Source: Trematomus loennbergii
Taxonomy: Eukaryota > Chordata > Actinopteri > Perciformes > Nototheniidae
Assembly: GCA_012861695.1 (NCBI GenBank)
Contig: JAAOOA010000127.1
Coordinates: 27,990,502 to 28,054,501, forward strand
Length of the DNA: 64,000 nucleotides
Direction of reading: 5' to 3'
Position numbers and translations under genes: made by a program
Notes under the pieces: generated by a model
Databases searched by the model: none
Seen by the model: the letters and a program-made list of their open reading frames with translations, nothing else
What the model was told of the DNA's origin: nothing
Part shown: piece after piece, positions 37,252-51,253 of the stretch
How the letters are laid out: every line of letters begins with the position of its first letter
Numbering within the stretch: position 1 is the first letter of the stretch

Positions 37252-38224
37252 CTAATAGGGAGTCATACTAACATAATTGGAGACAGGCTTACAGCATGGT
37301 CAGGTAAAAGTAGGGTATGACCGTAATCAGCCTTTGCAACTTGACACATGTTGCTAACAAAGTACTCTGTCATCACCCTGCAGCACTACATTTTACACAC
37401 AGCGGGCCTACACTGTGTTTAGTGCTGGTTTATAGTTGGGATTCTCATAAAACTTGCTTTGATGCCTTATTTCATGAAGTTGTAGTGTACCAGCTTTAAA
37501 CACAAAAGAGACATGGCTAAAGAAAACATGAAGGAGATCTGAGTTATAACCCAGTGCGGTGTTCAAAATAACAGGATTGATGGTTGTTGACTGTATGACT
37601 AAACCTCGGCCACACCCACTTTAGAAACAGAAATTGATTGGCTGAGATGCAGTCCTCGTGGCAAAGAAGAGGGGAAAACCCAATCAGAGCCAAGCATCGT
37701 CACCAGCTCCAAGAAACAAAAGTCGAAACCGTTTCTCTCCTATGAAATATCACCTCGCAGTCGAGAAATATAAGCAAACACTGAGGTTAAAACCATGAGA
37801 CAAAAGTGCATCCATTTAAAAAAAAACCTGTGGTTCGACTTTGTCCAAAGATTATGTCAATGCAGAACCCAAAACCAAAAGCGAAATCCAAACACAACAC
37901 GCATGAAACCACATTGTCATGACATATGTGGTCGCTTTCGCTGAAAAGTATAGAAGGATTGGAGCAAAACAAAACATTCAGGGATTTTTCCAACGTGGCA
38001 ACACAAGACCGCATACCTAAAAATAACTAGAGCATTGTTGTTTGTGCATTGCAATAACAAGAAGATTGCAAAAACACAGGAGGACTCGCTGGTGCTCACT
38101 ATGTGTGCATCATTGTGCTTGTGATCAGACCCATTACACACAATAAAGTCAGACTGAAGCATCCTTTGTGCATCAGTCAACCCTCACAGTAAATACAGAG
38201 CTGAATCCCACATCAAATGCACGC

Positions 38225-38405
38225 TAAAGATTCATTGAAAATGTTTTCTCTCAGTGTTTGTGATGTTATGTTAAATGTTTGTTGTTTGTTTTTCATGTAT
38301 TGTGTATTGACATTTGTCCATGTTGATGTTACACATGAAGCTGCTGTGATGCAAGTCAAATGTCAGACTTGATCTGACCAATAAAGTATTATCGTATCGT
38401 ATCAT
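38225..38405 (+). mobile_element. LINE 3' end with TATCG tail
   Basis: Ends GACCAATAAAGTATTATCGTATCGTATC, the usual poly(A)-less LINE terminus with a short tandem tail. The 5' limit is unclear. Confidence 0.5.
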
Positions 38406-41400
38406 ACATTGTTTTGAGACACCTATGCTAGCTGGAGTTCTCCATTAGAAACCAGAACCCTATGACATGCAAAAGCCATTATCAAGGTTTCTAGTCATTC
38501 TCTGATGGCACAGAAAGTAAAGGCTAATGTGTTTGGGAATGAAGACACATCTGCAACCCATCCAAAGGCCCAAAGCATGACGGGGGATCGGGGCGTCACG
38601 TTCAGAAGGAGCCTCAGTTTTGGTCCATGTGACATCATGTGAACCATCCAGACAGTATAAAAATGTCTGGCACACATCCCAGTCTCCTTAGAACTAACAT
38701 CCACATTTGACAATCTTGCACCTCGTAATTTATGTCCAGAGCACGCTCGGTGCCAATGCTGCCGAAAGTAGCGTGCCCTACATGTAGCGAGGTGGAAGGT
38801 AAGAGTGGTGGATCGTCATGAAGTGAGTTAATGTAGGAGGACGGAGTTTGCTTCCCATTACAGACCTGCAGTTAATGGCGGTATTTTATTAACTATGACC
38901 ATCCTTTTCTTTACTGAGCCAAGTGTTGAGATGCCTGACCCTGGTCGTTCCTGAACAATATATTTGTTGCAGAATCTTTCCCAACCTTAAACACACTTTA
39001 GTTGCCATTTGCAGATATTTAAAGAAGCGTGAATTTAAAAAAATGCTTGACAATACTGGCCAGTACATTCATTTATTAATTTACTACGAAGAAATTACAA
39101 AATGAAAAAAATCTCATATGAGCTGTTTCATCTTTAACATCTGCGGATTATCTCGGTAAATAACTTTTGTTGTCCTCTTTCTGGCTTAAACCCCTCTTCT
39201 ACCTATAGCTAATGTAATTCTACCATGTGAAGATCCATCTTAGTCCTTATCCATCATTGATTTCAACAGATTGGAAAACATTTATTACAACGTTTATCAT
39301 ACTAAACAAAGCATCATAATCTTCAGTACTAAGGAAAGTTGAAAACAATGCAGAACTCATGTCGTGTGTACATGTATAGACAACACCTCATACCATTTTC
39401 ATCTTCAAGATAAAATACCATCTGAACATTTGAGATCTTTGATTTATAGAAAATTGATGTTCAACTGAAAACCCCTGGATGAGTGGAAAAACATCTTCCT
39501 CTCAACAGAACATTTCCACCTGGTACCAACAAGAACTGCCTGTTATTTACCGCTTAGACGTCTCAATAAAACAGCAAGACCTCAGCTTCCCTGAATGAGA
39601 AGACTCCATAAAAACAACCTATGAAGACTTTTTGGGATTGTAAGGTTGTTGTATTCTAATTAAAGGATACAAAGCCTATCGAAAAGACTGTACGTTGAAA
39701 TATACTGTACAAAGGATATCATAGGACCAAATGTACTGTAAATACGTTCATTGGGACTTTTAACAAGGTGTAGTGATCTTTCAACATTTATTTTGAGGTC
39801 AATCTTTAAAATGTTAGGGGATTATGACAGCACTTACAAGTTTTATCTAGATGTGTTGTTCTTATGTATTACGATGTAACTATACACTTTATTTTGGCTA
39901 AACGTATTGACCTTAAAATGCAAAACCTTCTAACAAAGAACTGCATCTTCAGCAATCTACTTAGAAGGTCCACTACTTTTCCACCACCGTCTTAAATATC
40001 ATGGCCAAAGTTTTGAAGTTAGTGATAAATTCTTGAGAAATCAGCTTCCAGGTTGGACCTCAGGCATGTGGCCAAAGCAATCCTTTGAAGCAGATTCCCG
40101 ACAGCTGCAGGAGCTCTCAACCCTCAGCATCATTGCCTGATTTCCCCTGTCAATCAAACCAAGAATGACGTCACTGGCATTTATGTCACGCTGCTGCTTC
40201 AGTTAGATGGAGTGCCTTGGAAATGGCATTGGTCCAGTTACGGCCCACTTTTACATGTCAGACCGACCAGGCCACTACAAAACATGGGAGAGAAGCAAGA
40301 TCCATACGCACGATTTATAGCCAGCTGTCTGTCTATCCATCTCCGCCCACGGGCACCTACGATGTAGATTCATGACCTCATATCCAACGGCGCATCGTAA
40401 ATAAACCTTGGATAGATACGTGGTTTAGACACCACATTTGGGGTCCTGAGTAGCCTGATATTAGGGGGCCACACGCAAAATGTCTGAGAAAAAGAGAGTG
40501 GATAGGGAGGGGAGGAGGCCGTAATAGCAGCAATTCCTTGCGAGTCAACTCTCCAGCTGTTTGACATTAGGTGGTGGGAGTGAATTAGGTGGGCTGGGTC
40601 CATGTGTGTGAGTTTAGGGTAGAGGGGAAGAGTAAGAATCGAGGGTGGAGGATACGTCCACTGCCCAGATCTGAGACGAAGGAACACAGGCACCACTTCA
40701 GGGCAGGGTGGAATTTTTCAAGGCGTTTTCCTCAGACTGTTATTCCAGTTGTGAACTAAAGGCACATGCAGGGTAAATGGGACACACATGGGGTCAATGT
40801 GATAAGTAAATATCGGCTGTACAAATCGCAAAGGTATGCAGGAAAAGCTCCATATGTGCCAACCGAGATCACATGTGCACTTCAAAAAAGCCATTTCAGT
40901 GCTATTTTTTCCACTTTGGGCACGAAAAGTAAACACATGTGAGAGTTTTTTAGGGTAATTACGTCTGGAAAACATTCTGCCATGTCTCATTTCCTATATA
41001 CAGAACAGTCTCAAGAATAAAACCTTGATTTTAAAGGGAGATATGCATCGTCCACAAGGTGTAACAAATGATTGCTCGCATGGTCTTATGAGCCATTTCA
41101 TTAGTTTTTAGATTTTTTACAGGTTCAATTAAATGATGGATAGAATATAAGGAAGGACAGTTATGCACAGCAAGACTAAAGTCCTATAAGGTTTATTTAA
41201 AATGTTATTTTTTATGCAAAATACCAAACATTCACAAAATGTTGCTTCTTAATTTTATGGATTGGGTTTATCTCCATCTGATTTCATCATCTTGTTCAGC
41301 AACTTGTGATGTATGATCTTTTTTTGGACATTTTAAACTAAATAATGATACAAAATTTTGAAAACAACTGGCAAATGTGTTGATATTTCATTGACTCATT

Positions 41401-44400
41401 AATTCATTGATAAAGAGTTGCAGTTAGGTCCAGTATTTGAGTGGCAGTCAAGACATCATAATGATTAATTTCAGAAAATTCAGCTAACTATATAGTAATT
41501 TAGTTCTACTGTACGATGCCATTGCCTCCTCTGAGTTGCAATCACTGCTGTTTGAAGCTGTAAGAGCTATGAGACAGAAAGTACTAAGAAAGGATTGTTG
41601 GAGGTTACCCAAACAGAAGATGACACCACTAGAGAGAAGGAGTAGTAACTCCTTAAGACTCCCAAAGGTGCTCTCAACAGCGCCAAGACTTCTTCATGAG
41701 GAGGAGGGAGCGATGACCTTTCTTCTTCTAATCACACAGCAAACAGAAGCTCAGGAGTACTGAAGCCTCCGTTTCTCCTCATGATCTCCCCAATGAACGG
41801 AAACAAGGGCCTCAGAGCAAATACAGTGGATGACAATCACAGGAGAGACAGATAAACAGACTGAAGCCCATAAAGCCGTGACATGCCTCCAATTAGCAGA
41901 TGGAGATAGCAGAAAAGAAGCGGAGGTCAATGCAAGAGAAGCTCCTGGCTCACGCTCTAATACAACCAGTCCGATATTGATTTATCTTCCAGCCCCGGGC
42001 CCCAGAGTGGCTGCCATATTGGACCCACCTACGCACAAATTTATACCTGCACTCTCTTAATTGAGTCCCCACTTTAAGGAGAGAGCGTCCACTGAGTCAT
42101 GAACGTTATCGGTTATGTGTCAACGTTACCCACATAAGGCAGCGTCAACGTGGACATGTGATACATACAACGTCCATATTTTGTGATGTAAGAAATATTG
42201 ATGTTGGGCTTTCTCATTAATAAGTGCTGCCTCTTGCGATGGTCCATCTTTACTCAATAGTATGTGGGGGGATAAAGGTTTAGCTTCCAGTCTGATTAAA
42301 AATATCAATACACACCAGAGAAGATTGAGATTAATTTGTAATGTTTATTATTCTTAGATGTCACTCCTTGGGATCAACAGCAGGAGGTGTTTTTATGAAC
42401 GCCTTTTACACAATTTTCTTTGATCCCAGTTGTTTGGAAGCCATAAAAACTGCCTCTTTGATTAATGTTGGAGACGTGCAGCTGGCTCCATGCGGAGGAA
42501 GAGGTTGTCTGTACTCAACCGAGGTCGAAGGTCAGCAACTCAAAGGTAGCAGCTTGAGCCTCTGTTGTTGGAGCCATGCAAGAGGGGAAATACTTAATTT
42601 GTAACGGAACAACCTAGCTTATAACTCTATTCTTAATACAGTGGTGCAGGGATGAGTCCGAAAATCCCCAAATTAGTTTTGCCATTTCTAGTTTTAACCA
42701 TGCCTTGCAACCATGATATAGGTGGTTTATAGCCTAAACTGTTTACCACTTTGAGAATCATAAAAGTGTGTTAATATTTGGAGATGGTCCTGCTGAGCAG
42801 AACATGTAAGTATCATAAACGTGGGTTTGCCATGGAGCTTATTTTCTGCAATTTCCAAAATCTCATTGCTTTTTGTCGAGGTACAACACTGTGTTATAAT
42901 GGCGCCAACGGTCAGTCTACCTCGATTTATTACCTCAATCAACATTCTCCTGACAAGTTCATGGTCTCTATAAATACTTTCAAGTCTTCTTCAATACAGC
43001 TTGGTGGTCATTTTGCAGGTAATGGTTCCATTTAGAGTAAAATAAATAGCAGGGATGGTGAAGGGCGTTGGCTACTTTGTGATTGAGAAGTCTCTCCAAT
43101 TTTGGCATTGGCAAGAGGGAGACAGCCAAATCACCAAATCTTGAGGCTTCAAAAACAGTTATATAAAGTCTGTGATTCATGCACACATTGTTGGCAGCCA
43201 TGGTAGGTGCCATGTGTCGGCAATAAGGGTTCTTGAGTGTCTTGAATAAGTGGAATAAAACCATGCATCTCCTTCTTCTCAGTAAAAGCAGATGGGTAAC
43301 ACTTTGTAGGTGTACAGCTGTCAGATCAAAGCCAATGTCCTCTAAGTAAATTATTTAAAATACCAGCAATGGTTCAAAGAAACAATTGTAAATGAGAACT
43401 CAATTAGTCGGCATCTGGATCGAAACAGGACAGGCCGAGCTGTGTTCGAAAAACTTGTGGGAAACACCAGACCCGTGGGAGCAGAACCAAAATGACCCGG
43501 CCCTGACTCCAACAAGGCCACACAGAAATAAAGTGAAGGGATGGAAAAATAGCAAAAGACAAAGAAAGAAACGACCTCATCCAGAAGAAAGGAGCTGGTA
43601 ATGGAAAATGACAGGCCTTAGGCGGGTCCAGCTCCATGTGGGATCTTAGCCTTGAACGTGACTCAACTTGTTACCTATTATTATAGAAGTAAATATACGG
43701 GATGGGTTTGACTTCAGTCTTTGATTTGGTAAAGAGGTCTTGTTGATGAGCAAGAAGCCTGTTAAGTAAGAGCATGCAAGTTTTAATTCACAATGCTTTG
43801 ACACTGGCTTCACAAAAACCAGACTTGTGTGCTTCATGTTTCCATCTTTAGCTGTGGTCACAAAGTTTAGTCACACCCTAAGTGTTAGTTACAAGGCGCT
43901 CTCTTAATGTTTCAGACAATGACTGTGGGGGTGAGACTGAGAAGAGATTAGAGTTTTACAACGGAAACCCTGAGATTGTCCGCTCGTGGCGAGAAGACCT
44001 AATTAAAACAGAGTGACAGCACAGTGGTGACCACACCTGCATCTGTGGTTCATGTTGACCACGCTACGCCCGTCAGCTGTTCACCAGGCGGGCCAACGGA
44101 GAAAACAAGACAGAGAGGAACTATGAATCTGCATTTATCCCCAACCAGTCATGTATTATTTGATAGAAGGGCTGAACAGAAGTTTATGGGAAGTGGTTGT
44201 CATAGCTTGTCATTTGCTGGTGCTTAATGAGCCATTGAAACCAGTTTAAAGCATGGAGCTATTTTCTATAAAACAGATGCTAAGCTATCATTTGCTGTTA
44301 GGACTGAAAGAAGAAAGAAGCATTGCTTCCCAAAGGTTATTTTCATACCGAAATGGCTCCTAAACCAGTTGTAAAACTGGATTGACGTAATAAGCAAGGC

Positions 44401-45879
44401 TTACCAGTGTAGAAAGAGTAAGAAACTGAAGATGTTTAAGGTACATCTTCAAGTATCCTTGTATTTTTAGGCAAATTCAACAACCCACAAGTTCTAAAGG
44501 ATCAATCACAACATGAATTATTCCGTAAAGACTCAAAAGAGGAAAAGTCGATGAGCTCTCAGCAATTCTGCAGATTGAAAATAAAGTCCAATTAGCATGA
44601 GAGTATGCCTGATCTTTTATTCCTCCCTAAAAAGGAACAACACCAAAAATATGAAAGTGGCTGGTGGCTCTGAGGCTATACTTACTGTAGGCACAGTGGC
44701 AACAATGACAATGCAAATATGCTACTACCAGGTATAATATTTACTGTGTTTACCATTCTATTACAGTTGATAGCATGTTAAAATAACTTAGTATCTGAAA
44801 CCCCAAAATACAGTTGAGACATATTGGAATGTCTTTATTTTACAAGATATTTGGTCATCAACTTAAGTAAGTTTGAACCGATGGTGGTGTCAAAGGAAAA
44901 AGTTAGACTATTGACAGTTATTACAGTTCTTCCTTAGCTGGACTTGAATGTTGTTGAAAAACAAAAACAAACTCATAGTTGCGCTCAATATTCAGAGGTT
45001 GACCAAAGTGAGTAGGAGTTATCCTCTGGGGAACATGACTGTTTTTGAGGCATTCAATAGTTTCCGAAAGGCCTACTTTAGACATTTTGTCTATAATCAA
45101 ACAAACCAGAAGAAGCTCATATTTATAGCGCTCTACCCAGTTCTGTGTGTACTTGTTTGTCACATAATTATATAGTGACAACATAACTTACATGGCCACA
45201 GAAATACGTCTGGTCCTGGTAACATATTTGCAGTTCAGTACAGTACATGGACACATAACACTTTTTTCCACTCATTTACAGAGAGAAAGAGTATATATGG
45301 AAACACTTTATGACTCTTTTGTAAACTCTATTTGTCTCTCTCTCTCAAACTGACACATTTCTGTAGCACCATATCAGACAAACAGAAGCCTGTCTTAAAG
45401 ACATGTGGTAGCCGTGTCTTCATCATCACTGTCATCCTCATCTGTGTTGCTATTCATAACTTCTGCCATTCCCACACAAAGTAGATGAGCATACTGCAAA
45501 CACATTGGCATTCAGCTCCAGCGTGACTCAGAACTAAAAATGTAATATGTTCCGTTTGAGAACACTGAGCAGTGTCCCAAAAGGCCCATTCATATTCATC
45601 TTGATAGCATCAATTGGCAACTGCAAGTTCCCACAAAAGGGATGTTGAAGGGTACGCAATGATTTACAGTTTGAATGTTTATTTGACCTGTATATCTGTC
45701 AGAGTCAGTCAGTGATGGTTAAGTGTTCACGTACATACGAGACAGAAGTATCAACACAAACTGTCCCTTGGTTTAAAGAGGCCAATGTATTTAGCAAATA
45801 AGCAGGTAAAGTCCTGCAATTGTAAAGACGTTTATAACTGAACTTGTATCAAAAGAATACCTCACAGACAGACAGTCTT

Positions 45880-46518
45880 TTTCCATTTTTTTCTTCCTGG
45901 GTATGGTGACGTAACCATACGTTACCAAATCCGCGGACTTCCTCACACACACACACTCAATCTTTTCTCAGCTGCAGCTCCGCGGATTTCTCAGCCTGAT
46001 GCGGCGAGGCTGCGGGTGTGTGTGTGTGTGTGCTCGGGCTGGTTTCGGGCTGGGTTTCGCTGTGTCTCGCTGTCTCGCCGACCCCACGCAGCAACCAGGA
46101 AACCACACCAGTAAGCCAGCTCACACTGTCCGCTCCTCACAGCAGCGAGCCGCGCAACGTCCCGCCAACACGGCACCCAGACCCCACGCAGCATTCTCAT
46201 CTGTTTGTCATTACTGGTGTCATTTTCTGGTTACTAACAAACGCCATTGTAACACATAACACTGATGTTCCGCTGTAACGGTGGTGGACTCATCAGAACA
46301 GAGTGGGCGAGCTGACCAATCAGAGGACACTGGGCTCACAGGGAGGGGGGGGCAGGAGCTCCAACAAGCCGTGTAGGACAGAGAGTGAATACACATACTA
46401 TACAGAGATGCTGTATGAGAAACCAATGTGAGTTTGGAACATTGAACAATGTAATTCTATTCTAGTAGACCTCAACAATGGAATTATGATCAGTAGAAAT
46501 GGCCATGACATGGGACCT
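45880..46518 (-). mobile_element. Family E MITE, second copy, eroded at one end
   Basis: Matches the complete copy in inverse orientation: TCTTCCTGGGT near 45893, CCGCTCCTC...GCAACGTCC near 46131, GGAGCTCCAACAAGCCGT near 46356, and the end CATGACATGGGACCT before TTAA at 46519-46522. The left limit is approximate. Its GC-rich interior mimics a CpG promoter. Confidence 0.7.
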
Positions 46519-49152
46519 TTAACAACAGTAGCTGCAGGCAGGTGTTTCTAGCATAAAAGCTCTAATTGCTAGGACTCAAAAGATACAAAATCAGTTATTT
46601 CCCTGAGGAGGAGACCAAAAACAGAGCTAAAAATTATTAAATATTGGACTTTCATTCATTGAGTGAAACAAAACCTTAATGAATGTTAATGTTGTGCCTT
46701 TACTGCTGCATGTCTTAATAGGCAGCTGACGGTAGCAAACTTTAAAAGGTGATGTCATTGTTTTGTCTCCAGTTTGTTGGGCTGCCACCATTTTCATTAA
46801 AACACTCAATATATTAAATATGAGCTACTTTTAGAAAAGATCCCCTCCACAATTGAGTTGTAATTTAGTTACTTTGTACTCATTGTCTGCAACTTGAAGT
46901 TATTTCTTATGACCTGGGGTTTTTATCAGTATCTGAAAGTGCTAAATCAATTATTTTTTAACAAATGTAAAACAATACGTCCCAAAATGTACCTCTAATA
47001 TGATCACTTTCTGTGAGTCATACACTATATTCAAATGCAATGCTCTTTAATCAACATTTAATCTGTTACACTTTGGATTTTGGTTTTGGCTTTAGTTGAA
47101 TATTTTATGACTTGGCACTTATAGGAGTTTTTGGGTGATTTATCTGTCTCTATTGGCAAGGATGATTCTGTAAAATATAAAAGTATAAATGTCCTTGAAT
47201 TCAACAAATATATGTCCAGCAATGTTCATATAACCTTTCAGTTTTGTGAGAATGGAGGTGTCCGGTGATCAATACTGTCCCCTCTTTAAATCAGAAGCTT
47301 TTAAGTTAGAATCCTACTGACTTTTTAAGTAAACCTTAAAGGTTTATGTGATAAAAATAAAAAGTAGCAGACTTGGACGTTGGTCAAAAACACTTTCATG
47401 ATAAAAAAAGACTCTGACATCTGCTAAGTTACCACCCATTTAATTGCGGGAGTTTTAAAGTGCTGCGAGCACCTTGCACAATAACAACTTCTTCGCCAAT
47501 TGAAAAGTACTCTCGGCAAGAACTGCATTGCTGTTGAAGACGTTTGGAGATCTCTATTTAAATCCGGTGCTACAGTACATCCTGCAAATGTCATGCTTTA
47601 ATCATCTGAAAAACACATTTAAACGTTGTTGTCCGAAAAGCTCTTTAAAGTTCCTCTCAGCATCATTTAAACATTCTCTGAAGTTGAGATTAGTCTAAAG
47701 TGCTTGCCAAACTTACCCTTCAGTGAGTGAAAGGTTAAGTGTTCCCAGGAGGGTTCATAGTTACAGCTTCTCGTCTTCTTCTTCTGCAAAGCGCCTGTCT
47801 CTGTCCTCTCTTTAGATCGCTCTAACTTAGTCTCTTGTCCTGGAGCCCAGCTGGGACAACCACCACCAAAGCCTGCTGGAGTGGGAATGCTCAGATTCTG
47901 AACGTGACTGGCCTTAAGGCTTTTCTTGGGGAGAAAAAGCCCACATCCCACTGTCAGTCAAGCAGCGGAGCATATTTCAGCTGGGCCGCCTTCCAAACAG
48001 ACATGAAACTCTTCTATTTCGGTCTGCCATATGAGCAGCGGTGCTCAGAGGAGGGGGGGAGAGTCTGTGGTGGGGCATGTAATTGCAGAGTGACCAGTTA
48101 TGGTGAGATTAATTGCAGACCTCATCAGATGGAGAGAAACTGCCAACAAGACAAGGTAAAGGACTTTTGAATAAGACTTAAAAAACAGAAACAACACAGA
48201 CCACATAAATAAATGGGGAGCTGGGTTCCAGATGTGGCAGCGAAGGGAGGGAGGGGAGAAGAAGAAAGAGAGGGAGGGACAGAAGAGAGGGGGAGATGAA
48301 GGAACTGCAATGGAAGCAGAATGAAATCCAGTTTCTGACACGGTGAAAAGGTGTTTACCTTCCCAGCAACAGACGCACAAGACGGAAAGGGGGTTTTGGG
48401 GAAGGTGAGAGGATGTCGAGCCGCCCTGATGTTGTTTCTGGATCTTTACCATGAGTTCTCCTTGGTGTCTGGTTTCACGTCGGCCTTGGAAATGACTACC
48501 TTATGGAAAAATCGGAGCTTTAAAAATGGGGAAGGAGAATGAAATATAAACGGCAGTCGGCTGGTTCCCATTATGAGCGAGACTCAGCTGGTCGGGTTGC
48601 TGCAGATGATAATGCTGCAAGTTAATAATTATCATGTGATTATGTGAAGTGGGCGGCTCCACACACGCTCCAATGTGCACATATATAAAGTCAATCAATA
48701 TTAGCTTTAGCTTAAATTGAATGTAAACAGCTAATTTCCTCCAAAATGTTACCTAATTTCCTGACGAATTCAACAGGGAATGCTCAATGAAGCACACATT
48801 TAGGGCCACAAAGCAATACTCAACAAGACACTATTCATTACAGGACACATTTTACAATTTTGTAAATACACCTTGTTGCCAAAAGTTAAGAGGTAAAAAG
48901 ATTATATCAGTTACGCACATAAGAGATCTTCTAATCTCGCTATAGCCAAATTGAAGGATATTCCAATGCAAATAAGTAGAAATACAACCTTGGAAACAAG
49001 CTTTTTTTCTACAGAAAGCTTAAAATATTACTAACATTTTTGGTATTTGTTCAGCTGCCTTTGGCAAAACACCATTTCCCATAAGCACTAAATATTTGTG
49101 GGCTAAAAAAACATAAATTACCGTCCCCAACTAAACTCAATGAGTGAGCTAT

Positions 49153-49318
49153 GAATAATAATAATAATAGCTTGCATTTATATAGCGCCTTTCAAGGGAC
49201 CCAAGGTCGCTGTACAGTAATAGGGCAAAAACAAACATAACAAAACAAAAGTCAGACAGACAAAACAACAGATCGATTAGGGGCCGAAAGCCTTGGCAAA
49301 CAGATGGGTCTTGAGGGC
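49153..49318 (-). mobile_element. Retroposed fragment (AAT tail, ATAGCGCCTTTCAAG motif)
   Basis: About 166 bp present in the first but absent from the second unit of the 49-50.7 kb duplication. Read on the minus strand it ends CTTGAAAGGCGCTATATAAATG followed by ATT repeats, a terminus widespread in fish LINE/SINE elements. Confidence 0.6.
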
Positions 49319-49377
49319 TGTTGAGAAAGGTTTGGTTTCAAGATTGTATTTTTAGAATAGAATTTAGAATATCTTAA

Positions 49378-50141
49378 AGGTCCCATGTCATGGCCATTTC
49401 TACTGATCATATTTCCATTGTTGAGGTCTACTAGAATAGATTTATATTGTGCAATTTTCCAAACTCACATTGGTTTCTCATACAGCATCTCTGTATAGTA
49501 TGTGTATTCACTCTCTGTCCTAAACGGCTTGTTGGAGCTCCTGCCCCCCCCTCCTTGTGAGCCCAGTGTGCTCTGATTGGTCGGGACGTTGCGAGGCTCG
49601 TTGCTGCGAGGAGCGGACAGGTTTCCGGGTCTGCGATACAGCGAGAATAAGCAAAACTCATCCTGAGCACACACAAACACTCACAGCCGAAGTAAAAACA
49701 ATAAGTGTGGCTTGATATTGAGTAAGAAAAAGGTTTATAACGCTGTGAGAATGGGTCTGCGGAGAGCATTTCTCCCGATCCCAACTCGTCTATTACCAGC
49801 GTTCAGGGAGCTCTATGCAAGTCAATGGGACTCCCTGTTAGTTAGCCAAGGGTTCCTGGTGTGTGAGCTGCTCCGCGGATTGGTCCATTTAGGCCAATCC
49901 GGTCATTTGTTGATGAGTTGGGTGTTCACACGTCACAGAACCCAGGAAGAAAACAATGGAAAATGAGAAATCTCCAACGAGGCGTTCTGGGGCAGCATAG
50001 ACAGGTCTTTTCTGTGTTAGAGTTGAACTCGCTACAGGGTGTACTTTGAGGGTTTGTGACTCTGCAGACCGTTTACATGCAGAAAAACCTTCATAACACA
50101 CAAGGGGGCGGGTAATAGGGGAAAAGCATAACATGGGAGCT
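49378..50141 (+). mobile_element. TTAA-flanked MITE, family E, complete
   Basis: 764 bp with TTAA at 49374-49377 and 50142-50145; ends AGGTCCCATGTCATGG and GCATAACATGGGAGCT (13 of 16 match as inverted repeats). The uninterrupted site survives in the neighbouring duplicate at 50543-50546. No transposase frame. Confidence 0.88.
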
Positions 50142-51253
50142 TTAAATAGTCAATCTATTTTTCCATTTGACATAACAAGAAAGCTGAAAGAATAGTTTTT
50201 AGTTTTGTAAAGTTCCCAAAAAGTTTGTTAAAATCTCAAAGTGTAGTTGTAGGTAGAAGGCAAAAAATGTTTCAAGAAAAGCTTCTATTCGTTTACAGAA
50301 GGGGATGGACACTGAAGCGACATCATGACTCAAATAACTAGAAATACAACCTTGGAACAAAGCTTTTTTCTACAGAAAGCTTACAAAAATTACAAAGATT
50401 GTCGGCTGCCTACACCATTTCCTATAAGCACTAAATATTTGTGGTAAATTACTGTCCCTAACTAAACACAATGAGTGGGCATATGACATACTGTTGAGAA
50501 AGGCTTGGTTTCAAGATTGTATTTTGAGATATTTGCGTTATCTTAAATAGTCAAAGGGTTCTTGAATGACATCTTTTTCCATTTGACAAAACTAGAAAGC
50601 TAATATAGTGTTATGTTTTTGAAAGTTTCCAAAAAGTTGTGCTGTAGTAGGTAGAAGGCAAATAAAATGTCAAGAAGAGCTTCTATTAGTTTACAGAAGG
50701 GGATGGACCCTGAAGCGACATCATGACTCATGTCAGAAAGTTCCTTTAAAACATTAAAAAAGAAGCCTCTACCAAAGCCTCAGGTTTTGAAATTGGTTTG
50801 TGGCTGGAGGCTTCTGGGAACTGGACTAACGACACATCTTCTCTGTGGAGACGGGGGCTTGCTTCTCGGTTTCTCCTACAAGAAACATCCATTTCCAACT
50901 GGATGGGCTCCATTCAAAGCAGCTGCGCGCCATTAGGACTGCTTTCTCTTTGGCATGGAGCGATTGTTACATTACTTCTGAGAAAGAAGCGCAAAACCAA
51001 ATCGACCCACAAGTCAGCCCGCCCTCAACCTCCTATTCCCCTCAATTATCAAAATATAAAGAGGGGGTATTATTTTTTCCCTCCTCAGTCATGCAGGAGA
51101 AGTTTCCATGTGGATTCTAGCATGACTCGAGACAGATAGAGAGAGAGAGAGTGGAAACGCTGAAAAAACCACCCACATGAGGGTTTTTAAAGCTTCAGGG
51201 GGAAAAGAGCTCAAACCCCCTCTTCTGTTTACACTCAGATATAGCATGGTCAC

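Larger units (their letters stand above)
48945..50735. repeat. Tandem duplication with insertions in unit 1 only
   Basis: Unit 1 (about 48945-50335) and unit 2 (about 50336-50735) share GAAATACAACCTTGGAA, CTACAGAAAGCTTA, TGTTGAGAAAGG, TTTCAAGATTGTATTTT and TTTACAGAAGGGGATGGA. Unit 1 has gained the retroposed fragment at 49153 and the family E MITE at 49378. Confidence 0.85.

Noticed and set aside
45940..46215. CpG-rich block resembling a promoter/first exon
   Set aside because: It is the interior of a family E MITE; the same GC-rich blocks occur in the complete copy at 49378.
47660..48460. Several overlapping frames of 94-135 codons on both strands
   Set aside because: No conserved family, Pro/Ser/Phe low-complexity content, no convincing splice pattern.
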